Notes under the pieces: model-generated
Seen by the model: only the letters and a program-made list of their open reading frames with translations
Database searches by the model: none
What the model was told of the DNA's origin: nothing
From: Saprospiraceae bacterium
GTDB taxonomy: Bacteria > Bacteroidota > Bacteroidia > Chitinophagales > Saprospiraceae
Assembly: GCA_016715965.1 (NCBI GenBank)
Contig: JADJXG010000001.1
Location: forward strand, 1,679,501-1,743,500
Direction: 5' to 3'
Length of the DNA: 64,000 nucleotides
In this document: piece by piece, positions 18,327-26,172 of the stretch
How positions within the stretch are numbered: position 1 is the first letter of the stretch
How the letters are laid out: each line of letters opens with the position of its first letter
Made by a program: the position numbers and the translations under genes

Positions 18327-18827
18327 ATGAGGTGGGTTTTTAAATTTTCATTCAAATTATGCTTGGCATTACTGATCAGTAAGACTTGTGCCCAATCTTC
18401 TATCGTCCGAATTGGAATCAACGGATTAAGTTGTTCTGCTTGTGTAAAAAGTGTCGAAATGCAAATTAGGAAATTGGATTTCGTGACAGATCTCGAAATG
18501 GATATCATCGGAACTGAAGCGTTGATCCTCGTCCAACACAAGCGTTCTTTTGAATTAAATAAATTGGTTAGAGCGGTTTATAAAGCCGGATTTTCGGTGA
18601 GGGATGTAAAACTCAAATGGTCCCTCTCAGAATTTAAGCTGAAAGAAGATGGAATATATGATTGGTTTGGAATGCAAATTAGGATCTTAAATCAGGAGAA
18701 TGTTTTATCCAACAATGAACAGTTTGTACAACTTGTGGTAAAAAATATCTACCCGAGCCTTCAAGAATCGAAATATTTAGAGAATATAAAGTGGAGAAAA
18801 GCCAATGGAATCAATCGTTTGGTCTGA
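18327..18827 (+). CDS. Secreted heavy-metal-associated (HMA) domain protein
   Basis: 166 aa. A signal peptide (to about residue 23) precedes an HMA fold with the metal-binding CxxC as C36 and C39 in 'INGLSCSACVKSVEMQI', and a second strand 'DLEMDIIGTEALILVQH'. The remaining ~70 residues have no clear domain. HMA proteins normally bind Cu(I) or Zn(II) in the cytoplasm; here the signal peptide puts the domain outside it. The next gene starts only 5 nt after the stop and encodes a probable outer-membrane protein. The pair may be a metal-handling module. The metal is not known. Confidence 0.8.
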   Translation: MRWVFKFSFKLCLALLISKTCAQSSIVRIGINGLSCSACVKSVEMQIRKLDFVTDLEMDIIGTEALILVQHKRSFELNKLVRAVYKAGFSVRDVKLKWSLSEFKLKEDGIYDWFGMQIRILNQENVLSNNEQFVQLVVKNIYPSLQESKYLENIKWRKANGINRLV

Positions 18828-18831
18828 TGTT

Positions 18832-19791
18832 ATGAGATGGTTGATCATAAGTCTGGTTATCAGTTTTGGTAAATCAGCTTTCTCACAGGAGTTATTTCCT
18901 TTGGCTGAGTCCGCCAACACCTTACCAAAAAATGTCTTTGCATTGCGACTTTTTACCAATGGAAATTATGAAATCAAAACTCCAAAAGCAATGGTTGGTC
19001 TTAGGATCATGTATGGTCTGGGTTCAAAATTAAGTGTTTATTTATCCGGTACATTTTCCAACCATCACTCCAGATATTTACCACCGGATTTGGTTTCGCA
19101 TGGTCATCCATCTGGCGGAAGCCCGTTTTATTTTACAAATCGGGTAGCTAAAGGTCAGACCCATCCCATGAATTGGAACGGAATTCATGTTATGGCAAAA
19201 TATAGATTGTTGAGTATAGACCGGAGAAATAAACACTACAGAATTGCTCTGATTTCTGAATGGTCCAATGTCCGACAAGCGCATGATGAGGCAGAACCAA
19301 ACCTCCTGCACGACAATAAGGGTTGGAGTGGCGGAATGATTCATAGCTTTCTGTATCATCGGTTGGCGGTTAGCAGCACTTTGCAGTTAGTTCTTCCCGG
19401 AGACTATCGCGAAGTCAGAAAAGATCCCGTTCAGTCAGTGGATGTTGAGCGTACCATGAAGTATGGAAATTCAATCAACTGGAGTATTTCTTTTGGATAT
19501 CTTTTGAATGGCAACACCAAGAATGATTTCGATGAACCCAATATTAATCTTTATATTGAATTTATGGGAGCAGCCTGGCAATCTGCTCAGTTTATTTACA
19601 ATGGTCAAATAATTCCCAATTTTAATCCTGCTTTCCATTCGGGATACTATATGGAAATTCATCCGGGAATTCAAAGAGTTATCAGATCAAACTGGAGACT
19701 GGAATTGTCTTTAGGACTTCCATTGATTCATCAGTCTCTGGTCCACTCTTACCCGATATACAGTTTTGCGGTCCAACGTTTTTTTTATTAA
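18832..19791 (+). CDS. Probable outer-membrane beta-barrel protein paired with the HMA protein
   Basis: 319 aa from the ATG at 18832 (MRWLIISLVISFGKSAFSQ signal peptide). An upstream in-frame ATG at 18805 would overlap the HMA gene and lacks a proper signal. The mature part has many alternating-aromatic strands ('GLGSKLSVYLSGTFSNHHS', 'SINWSISFGYLLNG') and ends in '...FAVQRFFY', a terminal aromatic typical of outer-membrane barrels. 'HPMNWNGIHVMAKYRL' includes a His/Met cluster that could touch metal, but this is speculative. It lies in one operon with the HMA gene and converges on the CphA-like gene 11 nt away. Confidence 0.72.
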   Translation: MRWLIISLVISFGKSAFSQELFPLAESANTLPKNVFALRLFTNGNYEIKTPKAMVGLRIMYGLGSKLSVYLSGTFSNHHSRYLPPDLVSHGHPSGGSPFYFTNRVAKGQTHPMNWNGIHVMAKYRLLSIDRRNKHYRIALISEWSNVRQAHDEAEPNLLHDNKGWSGGMIHSFLYHRLAVSSTLQLVLPGDYREVRKDPVQSVDVERTMKYGNSINWSISFGYLLNGNTKNDFDEPNINLYIEFMGAAWQSAQFIYNGQIIPNFNPAFHSGYYMEIHPGIQRVIRSNWRLELSLGLPLIHQSLVHSYPIYSFAVQRFFY

Positions 19792-19802
19792 TTCGCAAAA
19801 AT

Positions 19803-21431
19803 TCAAACAGGATTGAGCGTTGAATTTTCCTGATAGGATTTGATCAATTGGATGGGATTGTCCAACACATCGCTCAATGCAGTAATAAATGCCCCATCTT
19901 GAGCTTTTGAAATGGCGTAAGCCAGCGGCTCGATTTCATCTTCAATAAATTCATAGGAAGCATTTGGCTTTGACTGCAAAATACCTTTGATCAACAAGTG
20001 TACAATGTCATCTCTCAACCTGCCTCTGTGAAATTTAGCCTGATGAACTATAATGTGATCAAACATTTCTGCACTCAGTATTCCAAGTTTGACAATCGAT
20101 TCATCTGGTCTATCGCCGGTACCTGTAATGATCCCAATTTTTTGAGGAGCATCGATGTGATTTAAAAACTCTTTGACACCGGCAAATCCATCAGGATTAT
20201 GTGCAAAGTCGATCATCACCCTGAATCGATGAAAATCAAAAATATTCAACCTACCCGGAGTTTGTTCAGCAGAAGGATAAAAACTGGAGACTGCGTTTTT
20301 TATTTTTTCGGTGGAAATTCCAAATGCCAGACATGCAAGGATTGCTGCCATGGCATTTTCAATCATAAAGGGCACCGTGCCATGGTAAGAAATCGGTACC
20401 TGATCGAGTCCCAATTGAAAAACAATTGAATCTCTAGTTTTTACAACAATGGATTTGTTTTCAACAAAAGCCAACCAATTGCAGTTTGAGGGCATTTTCG
20501 GTTGGGGTAAGATACTAAACCATCCGTACCTCAAATCGGATTGGGAAGACATTTTTTTGGTGTGTTCATTTTCAAGATTTAGAATGGCAGCTCCTCCGGC
20601 TTGCAATACCTCAACGATAAGACCTTTAACCTTCGCCATTTCTTCAATCGTATGTATGTCGCCCAAACCAAGATGGTCTGATTGCACGTTGGTAACCACC
20701 GCTATCTGGCATTCTGCAAAGCCCAATCCCGCTCGCAGGATTCCACCTCTGGCTGTTTCAAGAACCGCCAATTCCACATCTGGATGTCGAAGTACTTCTG
20801 CAGCACTGGCAGGTCCTGTGGTGTCTCCGGTTTCGATGATTTGTCCGTTGATATAGATTCCATCGCTGGTGGTAAAACCAGTGCAATAGCCGGCCTCTTG
20901 ACAGATATGGGCAATCAGTCTGCTGGTGGTTGTTTTTCCATTTGTCCCGGTTACAGCAATGATCGGTTTTCGATTTGGATTTAATGACTCTTGGATCGAT
21001 AAAGACGGCTCAGGTTCATTATTCTTAATATTTTGCAATTCAGTCAGGGCATCGTCTGGATTCGTATTGCCATGGAGTAATAAATCATTCAACATTTTTA
21101 CAGTTGCATGAGCAGCCAATCTTCCGGCTTGTTCGCTGTGGTATTCAAACAATATTCTCCAGACATCTTTTTGATTTGTTTCTAAGCCATTGAAATAACT
21201 GAGTTGATAAGCTACTTTTTTTTGTAATTCCAATGCAATGCGGGCGATCATCAAATGGGGGTATGATGAAAGACTGAGATCGATTCCGAATTTCTGGGTC
21301 ATTATATTCTTTAATTCAAAAATCGATGCTGCTGTTTTTTCATCGAATTTGACCCTCATAACAATGAGTCTATGGTCCAGACTAAAAATATTAGGTCCGC
21401 GGAGTGCCTGAACTTGTAGTATTTCTATCAT
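19803..21431 (-). CDS. Cyanophycin synthetase-like protein lacking the ATP-grasp domain
   Basis: 542 aa. Residues 1-150 match the N domain of cyanophycin synthetase CphA ('ILQVQALRGPNIFSLDHRLIVMRV', 'MIARIALELQKKV', 'FEYHSEQAGRLAAHATV'). From about 155 the Mur-ligase domain follows directly: P-loop 'AVTGTNGKTTTSRLIAHI', 'TTSDGIYINGQIIETGDTTGP', 'LETARGGILRAGLGF', 'NVQSDHLGLGDIHTIEEMA', 'DFAHNPDGF'. Full CphA is about 870-900 aa with an ATP-grasp domain of ~300 residues between these parts; that is absent here. The Mur-ligase half of CphA adds arginine to a polyaspartate backbone, so this protein cannot be a complete synthetase. Its real substrate is unknown. No cyanophycinase gene is nearby. 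Confidence 0.88.
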   Translation of the reverse strand: MIEILQVQALRGPNIFSLDHRLIVMRVKFDEKTAASIFELKNIMTQKFGIDLSLSSYPHLMIARIALELQKKVAYQLSYFNGLETNQKDVWRILFEYHSEQAGRLAAHATVKMLNDLLLHGNTNPDDALTELQNIKNNEPEPSLSIQESLNPNRKPIIAVTGTNGKTTTSRLIAHICQEAGYCTGFTTSDGIYINGQIIETGDTTGPASAAEVLRHPDVELAVLETARGGILRAGLGFAECQIAVVTNVQSDHLGLGDIHTIEEMAKVKGLIVEVLQAGGAAILNLENEHTKKMSSQSDLRYGWFSILPQPKMPSNCNWLAFVENKSIVVKTRDSIVFQLGLDQVPISYHGTVPFMIENAMAAILACLAFGISTEKIKNAVSSFYPSAEQTPGRLNIFDFHRFRVMIDFAHNPDGFAGVKEFLNHIDAPQKIGIITGTGDRPDESIVKLGILSAEMFDHIIVHQAKFHRGRLRDDIVHLLIKGILQSKPNASYEFIEDEIEPLAYAISKAQDGAFITALSDVLDNPIQLIKSYQENSTLNPV

Positions 21432-21621
21432 AATCGCTCTTTAAATAAATTGCAGGTCCGAAAGGTAGTATATTTATCAGTTTAACTATAAATATTTTAC
21501 GGTCCAATAAAAGCATTTAATATGGATCCTATTTCCTCTGTAATAAAGCTTGTTTTCGTTCATTTCATTTTGTTTTGTGTGGTTTCATTTTAATCATGAC
21601 AGCCAGAAGATAACAAAGTGG

Positions 21622-21629
21622 TATTTTTG
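21622..21629 (+). promoter_or_regulatory. Probable -7 element for the flavin reductase operon
   Basis: TATTTTTG at 21622-21629 fits TAnnTTTG and lies 28 nt before the ATG at 21658. No good TTTG is visible at -33, so this is a weaker call. Confidence 0.45.
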
Positions 21630-21657
21630 GCGCTCAAAGGGGATAGTTACAAAAATC

Positions 21658-22539
21658 ATGAAGAAAACCATTGTGCCCGGCACCATTCCAACTGGAGAAC
21701 TCCATCAATATCTTTTAGGGAGTGTAGCCCCAAGACCTATAGCGTTTGTAAGTACAATTGACAAAGAAGGAAAACCCAATTTGGCTCCGTACAGCTTTTT
21801 TAATGCATTCAGCAGCAATCCTCCTATTTTGGTCTTTTCTTCCAACCGAAGGGTAGAGGGAAATACCACCAAAGACACCCTCCACAATATTATGGAGACC
21901 AAGGAATGCGTAGTCAATGTCGTCAACTACGAAATTGTCCGGCAAATGATGGTTTGCAGCGTTGATTTTCCCAAAGAAGTCAACGAGTTTGAAGAAGCTG
22001 GTTTGACTCCGGAAAAGGCTTCTTTCATAAAGTCACCATTGGTCTTGGAAAGTCCTGTCAATATGGAGTGCAAGGTTGATCAGATTATAACATTGGGGGA
22101 TCAGGGAGGTGCCGGTCATTTGATCGTTTGCCATGTGGTCTGTATTCATATCAGTGAATCAGTCTTGGACCAACACCAAAAAATCGATCCTCATAAAATC
22201 GATCTCATGGGAAGAATGGGGAGGGCATTTTATGTAAGAGCTAGTGGAGAAGCGATACTCACTTTACCACAAAGTCAACAACTTCCCGTTGTGGGATATA
22301 AAAATCTCCCGGACCATGTTAGCCAAAGTAAAATATTAACCGCTAATTTAATAGGCTTTCTTTGTGGATTAAAGCATTGGCCTGATCAGAGAGAATCTGT
22401 TGCAGAGTTGAATGAGAGATTAGATTGGAAAGAAGCCATGAATTCACCGAAAAGATTGGATGAATTGCATCACCTGGCGATGCATCATTTCAATCACGGA
22501 AATTCTGATCTCGCTGCTAAAATTTTGGCATCCATTTAA
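21658..22539 (+). CDS. Flavin reductase family protein (FMN-binding split barrel)
   Basis: 293 aa from the ATG at 21658; the frame is open further upstream, but that part has no protein-like character and a promoter element lies inside it. The FMN-binding flavin reductase domain is clear: 'GSVAPRPIAFVSTIDKEGKPNLAPYSFFNAFSSNPPILVFSSN', 'CVVNVVNYEIVRQMM' and 'HLIVCHVVCIHI'. It probably uses FMN and NAD(P)H in the cytoplasm; the partner is unknown. The C-terminal ~70 residues are helical and unusual. It is followed after 9 nt by a Crp/Fnr regulator, suggesting co-transcription. Confidence 0.9.
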   Translation: MKKTIVPGTIPTGELHQYLLGSVAPRPIAFVSTIDKEGKPNLAPYSFFNAFSSNPPILVFSSNRRVEGNTTKDTLHNIMETKECVVNVVNYEIVRQMMVCSVDFPKEVNEFEEAGLTPEKASFIKSPLVLESPVNMECKVDQIITLGDQGGAGHLIVCHVVCIHISESVLDQHQKIDPHKIDLMGRMGRAFYVRASGEAILTLPQSQQLPVVGYKNLPDHVSQSKILTANLIGFLCGLKHWPDQRESVAELNERLDWKEAMNSPKRLDELHHLAMHHFNHGNSDLAAKILASI

Positions 22540-22548
22540 TTTAACACC

Positions 22549-23154
22549 ATGAAAACTTCTTTGAACAAACAGGCTGTACAAATGATTCTGGCAAATATTA
22601 ACCGCCACATTTTTTTGACAAAGGAAGAAATCCAGATTTTTACAGACAAGCTCTCTTTTCGAAAAGTGAAAAACAAAGAAATCATTCAGGCTGCCGGAAT
22701 GTATTGTAAGGATTCGTTTTTTGTCACCAAAGGTTGTTTGAGGGCTTTTCAAACGGATCAGAATGGTTTTGATCATGTGTTGAGTTTTGCTCCGGCAGAT
22801 TATTGGGTATCGGATTTGTATGCTTTAATTTCGGGCAATCCCGCCATCTTAAATGTAGAGGCAACATCTCCCTCAGAGGTTTTGATTTTAAATAGAGCAG
22901 ATCAGGAGAAACTTTATTTGGAGGTCCCTAAATTTGAACGTTTTTTCAGGATCATTCTCGAAAAAAGTTTGGTTCATTTTCAGCAAAGGATATTGGATAA
23001 TCTTCAAATGAATTCAGAGGAAAGGTATCAAAAATTTTGTGAAAAATATCCTCAATTGGTTGGCTCGCTCGCACAAAAGCAAATCGCATCATACATTGGA
23101 GTAACTCCGGAGTTTTTTAGTAAAATGCGTACCAGAATGCTGAGAAAGAATTGA
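22549..23154 (+). CDS. Crp/Fnr family transcriptional regulator
   Basis: 201 aa. The cyclic-nucleotide-binding fold spans about 20-120 ('KNKEIIQAAGMYCKDSFFVTKGCLRAF', 'FAPADYWVSDLYALISGNPAILNVEA'). It is followed by a short helix-turn-helix 'QKQIASYIGVTPEFFSKMRTRML' at the C-terminus. It has only two cysteines (C48 region and C58) and no Fnr-type iron-sulfur cysteine cluster. It sits 9 nt behind the flavin reductase gene and 14 nt before the glycosyltransferase gene. Target genes are unknown. Confidence 0.93.
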   Translation: MKTSLNKQAVQMILANINRHIFLTKEEIQIFTDKLSFRKVKNKEIIQAAGMYCKDSFFVTKGCLRAFQTDQNGFDHVLSFAPADYWVSDLYALISGNPAILNVEATSPSEVLILNRADQEKLYLEVPKFERFFRIILEKSLVHFQQRILDNLQMNSEERYQKFCEKYPQLVGSLAQKQIASYIGVTPEFFSKMRTRMLRKN

Positions 23155-23168
23155 GCTGCGCCCGGGAT

Positions 23169-24215
23169 ATGAATATTTTAGTGGATTTGTATAAATTGAA
23201 AGATATCAACACAGGCTTGGGCCAATTCAGTATTCAGTTTGCCAAAGCACTGGTATCTCACCCGCAATTCAATCCGGATCATTTTACATTTTTAAAGGGT
23301 ACCGAAATGGCAACCCATTTACAACAATATAAGACAATTTCACCAGCAATCCAGAGAAGATATTTAAGCTTTCTAAACAGAGGATTTGGATTATGGCACA
23401 GCTTGCATCAATTTCCTTCATTTATTCCGGATAAGAATTCCAAATGGTTGCTTACCATTCACGATTTGAATTTTTTAATTGAGAAAAACCCCATCAAACA
23501 AAAAAAGTATTTAGGTCGGTTGATTAAAAATGTAAACAGAGCTGATTGTATTACTTGCATTTCAAAATTTACACAGGACCAATTGACATCGCATCTTGAT
23601 GTTGGGAATAAAAGAACGGAAATCATTCCGAATGGCGTTGATCTGATTGAATTTCCGGGTCATACACCCAAGTTAAATGTCGAAGGAAGCAAGTTTTTCT
23701 TTTCCATAGGGGTTTTTGAAGAAAAGAAGAACTTTGAAGTATTGTTACCAATGATGCATTTTTTTAAAAATCACTTGTTGATACTGGCAGGTAATTGTGA
23801 AACTTCCTATGGCCGAAAACTAAAGGAACTGATTGGAAAGCTCCGATTGGAAAGACAGGTAATTTTGACAGGTACCATCAGTGATGCAGATAAGTATTGG
23901 TACCTTTGCAATATGGATGCATTACTTTTTCCATCAAAGGCAGAAGGATTTGGAATTCCGGTGATTGAGGCCATGTGCTGTGGTAAACCAGTGGTTTTGA
24001 GTTCATCGACCGCTTTGCCAGAAACCGGCGGAACCATTGCAGCTTATTTCGATCATTTTGAACCAGAACACATGGCAAAGATTGTGCAACAGCATATTCA
24101 ATTATTTCAATCGGATCCCGACACAAAAAGTAGGGAAAGCATCCAATGGTCGCAGCGATTTAGTTGGAAGGAGTCTATTTCCAAATATTTTAAACTATAT
24201 CAAGAATTATCCTGA
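23169..24215 (+). CDS. Glycosyltransferase family 4 (GT-B)
   Basis: 348 aa from the ATG at 23169; an earlier TTG would overlap the regulator gene. The GT-B signatures of GT4 are present: 'GLGQFSIQFAKAL' (N-terminal), 'LLTIHDLNFL', 'NADCITCISKFTQD'-like acceptor region, 'IIPNGVDLIEF', 'FFSIGVFEEKKNFEVLLPM', and the donor-site E-x7-E region 'FPSKAEGFGIPVIEAMCCGKPVV'. It transfers a sugar from a nucleotide donor to an unknown acceptor at the cytoplasmic face. It precedes a TMTC-like membrane glycosyltransferase by 135 bp. Confidence 0.93.
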   Translation: MNILVDLYKLKDINTGLGQFSIQFAKALVSHPQFNPDHFTFLKGTEMATHLQQYKTISPAIQRRYLSFLNRGFGLWHSLHQFPSFIPDKNSKWLLTIHDLNFLIEKNPIKQKKYLGRLIKNVNRADCITCISKFTQDQLTSHLDVGNKRTEIIPNGVDLIEFPGHTPKLNVEGSKFFFSIGVFEEKKNFEVLLPMMHFFKNHLLILAGNCETSYGRKLKELIGKLRLERQVILTGTISDADKYWYLCNMDALLFPSKAEGFGIPVIEAMCCGKPVVLSSSTALPETGGTIAAYFDHFEPEHMAKIVQQHIQLFQSDPDTKSRESIQWSQRFSWKESISKYFKLYQELS

Positions 24216-24350
24216 CAAGTAGATGAATCGAGTTGAACCAGTGTTTGGAGATGATAAATTGGAAGAAAGTCTTTTTAATATATTGAATTTATTTTTAAAT
24301 TTATCCACTTGTTTTTATATATAATTCATTTTCCAATGAAAATTTGATAA

Positions 24351-26171
24351 ATGAAAAAAGAATTTTTGAAGTCAGCGAATAATTTACCAGTTGATCAAAA
24401 TGACTGGAATTGGTCAAATACTTTTGGTTTGCTGTTTATCATTTTTTTGAGCTTTTGGACTTTTCAATCGGTGGGAAAATTGGGATTTGTCTGGGATGAT
24501 TTCGAGTATATCCAGACCAACAAAATGCTAGCCCAAGATCTTTCTATAAGCATTCCCCATTTTTTTGGACAGAATTATTATGTGGGGAATTACCATCCTG
24601 TTACCATGAGTTCCTATGCTCTAATTTATCAGAAAGCGAAGTTGAATCCTGAATTATACCATCAAGTGGTTTTACTTTTTCATGTATTGAATTCTTTGTT
24701 GGTTTTTTGGATGATCTGGATTTTAAACCAGGGCAGATTTGTTGTTGCCGCAGTGGTATCTGCACTTTTTGCTGTCCATCCCATGCATGTTGAATCGGTG
24801 GCATGGGCGTCAGAACTCAAAGATGTTTTATATACTTTCTTTTTTATTCTTGGACTAATTTGTTATCTTAAGACTTATCAAAAGCAAAGTCGTTTGCTTT
24901 ACTTGATGTTTTGCTTTTTGTTTTTTGTCATTTCAATGTTGTGCAAGCCTGCAGCAGTTTGCTTTCCATTGGTACTTATGGTTTTTGATTATTATAAAAT
25001 AAATCAGTTTCAGTGGAAAACGGCATTGGAAAAAATCCCATTTTTTATGGCAGCTTTATGGATGGGTGTTGTGACCATAATGGCTCAGGATAAAGCAGTG
25101 GGAAGTATCGGGCAGTACGAATTTTTTGAACGGGTGATGATTTCGTCGTTTGCCAGTATCTTCTACCTTGTCAAATTGATAATTCCTATCAATCTGTCTG
25201 CCTTGCATCCATTCCCGGTAAGTAGTGGCGGTGATTTTCCACTTTATTACAAACTAGCACCTTTCATGATATTGGTATTGTTTTTTGCACTTTGGTATCT
25301 GAGAAGAAGCAACAAAACCCTGGTATTTGGATTTCTGTTCTTTTTTGCTTCTATAGTGCTTGTATTGCAATTTTTAACGGTGGGTATGGCGGTTGTTTCA
25401 GAAAGGTATACTTATGTTCCATATATTGGTTTGTTTTACATCATTGCATATTATGTGGATACTTATTTTAAGCAGAGGTATAGCAATTCTGTTTCTGCCA
25501 ATTTCACCTTAGGAATGTTGATCATGCCGATTCTGGTTTTTAGTTGGATGAGCAAGAACCGTGTTATGGTATGGCAAAATAACAAAACTCTGTGGACGGA
25601 TGTGGTCGCGAAGTATCCTGAATCAGCGGTGGCGAATTATAATCTTGGATCATTTTATTTCAAGGAATTAAAGGATGATGATTCTTCATTGGTCTATTTT
25701 CAGAAAACCATCCAAAGGGACCCACTGCACTATCGTGCATTAATTAATCTTGGCTTAATTAACGGCAGGAGGAAGAATAAGGACCTTGCAATGGATTATT
25801 TTAAAAGAGCAGAACAGATCAATCCTGATTATTTTGAGCTTTACAAAAATCGCGGATTTGTTTTAAGTATGTTTGGAGAAACGGATAGGGCATTGGGAGA
25901 TTTTACCAAGTATTTATCACTGGTTCCAAAGGATGCACAGATCTTATACGGAAGAGGTCTGATTTATCAGATGAAGAAGGAAAATGAAAAAGCACACGCT
26001 GACTTTGAAGCAGCGGTTCTTTATGAACCCCGCAATGCAGGATTTTGGTTAACAAAGGCAGAATCTGCCCTTGAATTGGGAAGAATAGAAACAGCTAGAA
26101 AAGATTTGGAGATGGCAATACAACTGGGAGCCAAACCTAAGCCTGATTTACGCCGAAGACTTGGTCTTTGA
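24351..26171 (+). CDS. TMTC-like membrane glycosyltransferase (GT-C fold) with C-terminal TPRs
   Basis: 606 aa. About ten hydrophobic segments cover residues 25-400. The GT-C motif 'LGFVWDDFEYI' (first-loop DD) and 'FAVHPMHVESVAWASELKDVLYTFFF' are typical of bacterial proteins related to eukaryotic TMTC O-mannosyltransferases. 'MLCKPAAVCFPLVLMVFDYY' is also conserved. From about 425 to the end there are four to five TPR units ('AVANYNLGSFYFKELKDDDSSLVYFQKTIQRDP' begins the first). It is predicted to transfer a lipid-linked sugar to exported proteins; the acceptor is unknown. Its stop codon is 1 nt from the stop of the convergent pckA. Confidence 0.86.
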   Translation: MKKEFLKSANNLPVDQNDWNWSNTFGLLFIIFLSFWTFQSVGKLGFVWDDFEYIQTNKMLAQDLSISIPHFFGQNYYVGNYHPVTMSSYALIYQKAKLNPELYHQVVLLFHVLNSLLVFWMIWILNQGRFVVAAVVSALFAVHPMHVESVAWASELKDVLYTFFFILGLICYLKTYQKQSRLLYLMFCFLFFVISMLCKPAAVCFPLVLMVFDYYKINQFQWKTALEKIPFFMAALWMGVVTIMAQDKAVGSIGQYEFFERVMISSFASIFYLVKLIIPINLSALHPFPVSSGGDFPLYYKLAPFMILVLFFALWYLRRSNKTLVFGFLFFFASIVLVLQFLTVGMAVVSERYTYVPYIGLFYIIAYYVDTYFKQRYSNSVSANFTLGMLIMPILVFSWMSKNRVMVWQNNKTLWTDVVAKYPESAVANYNLGSFYFKELKDDDSSLVYFQKTIQRDPLHYRALINLGLINGRRKNKDLAMDYFKRAEQINPDYFELYKNRGFVLSMFGETDRALGDFTKYLSLVPKDAQILYGRGLIYQMKKENEKAHADFEAAVLYEPRNAGFWLTKAESALELGRIETARKDLEMAIQLGAKPKPDLRRRLGL

Positions 26172-26172
26172 T

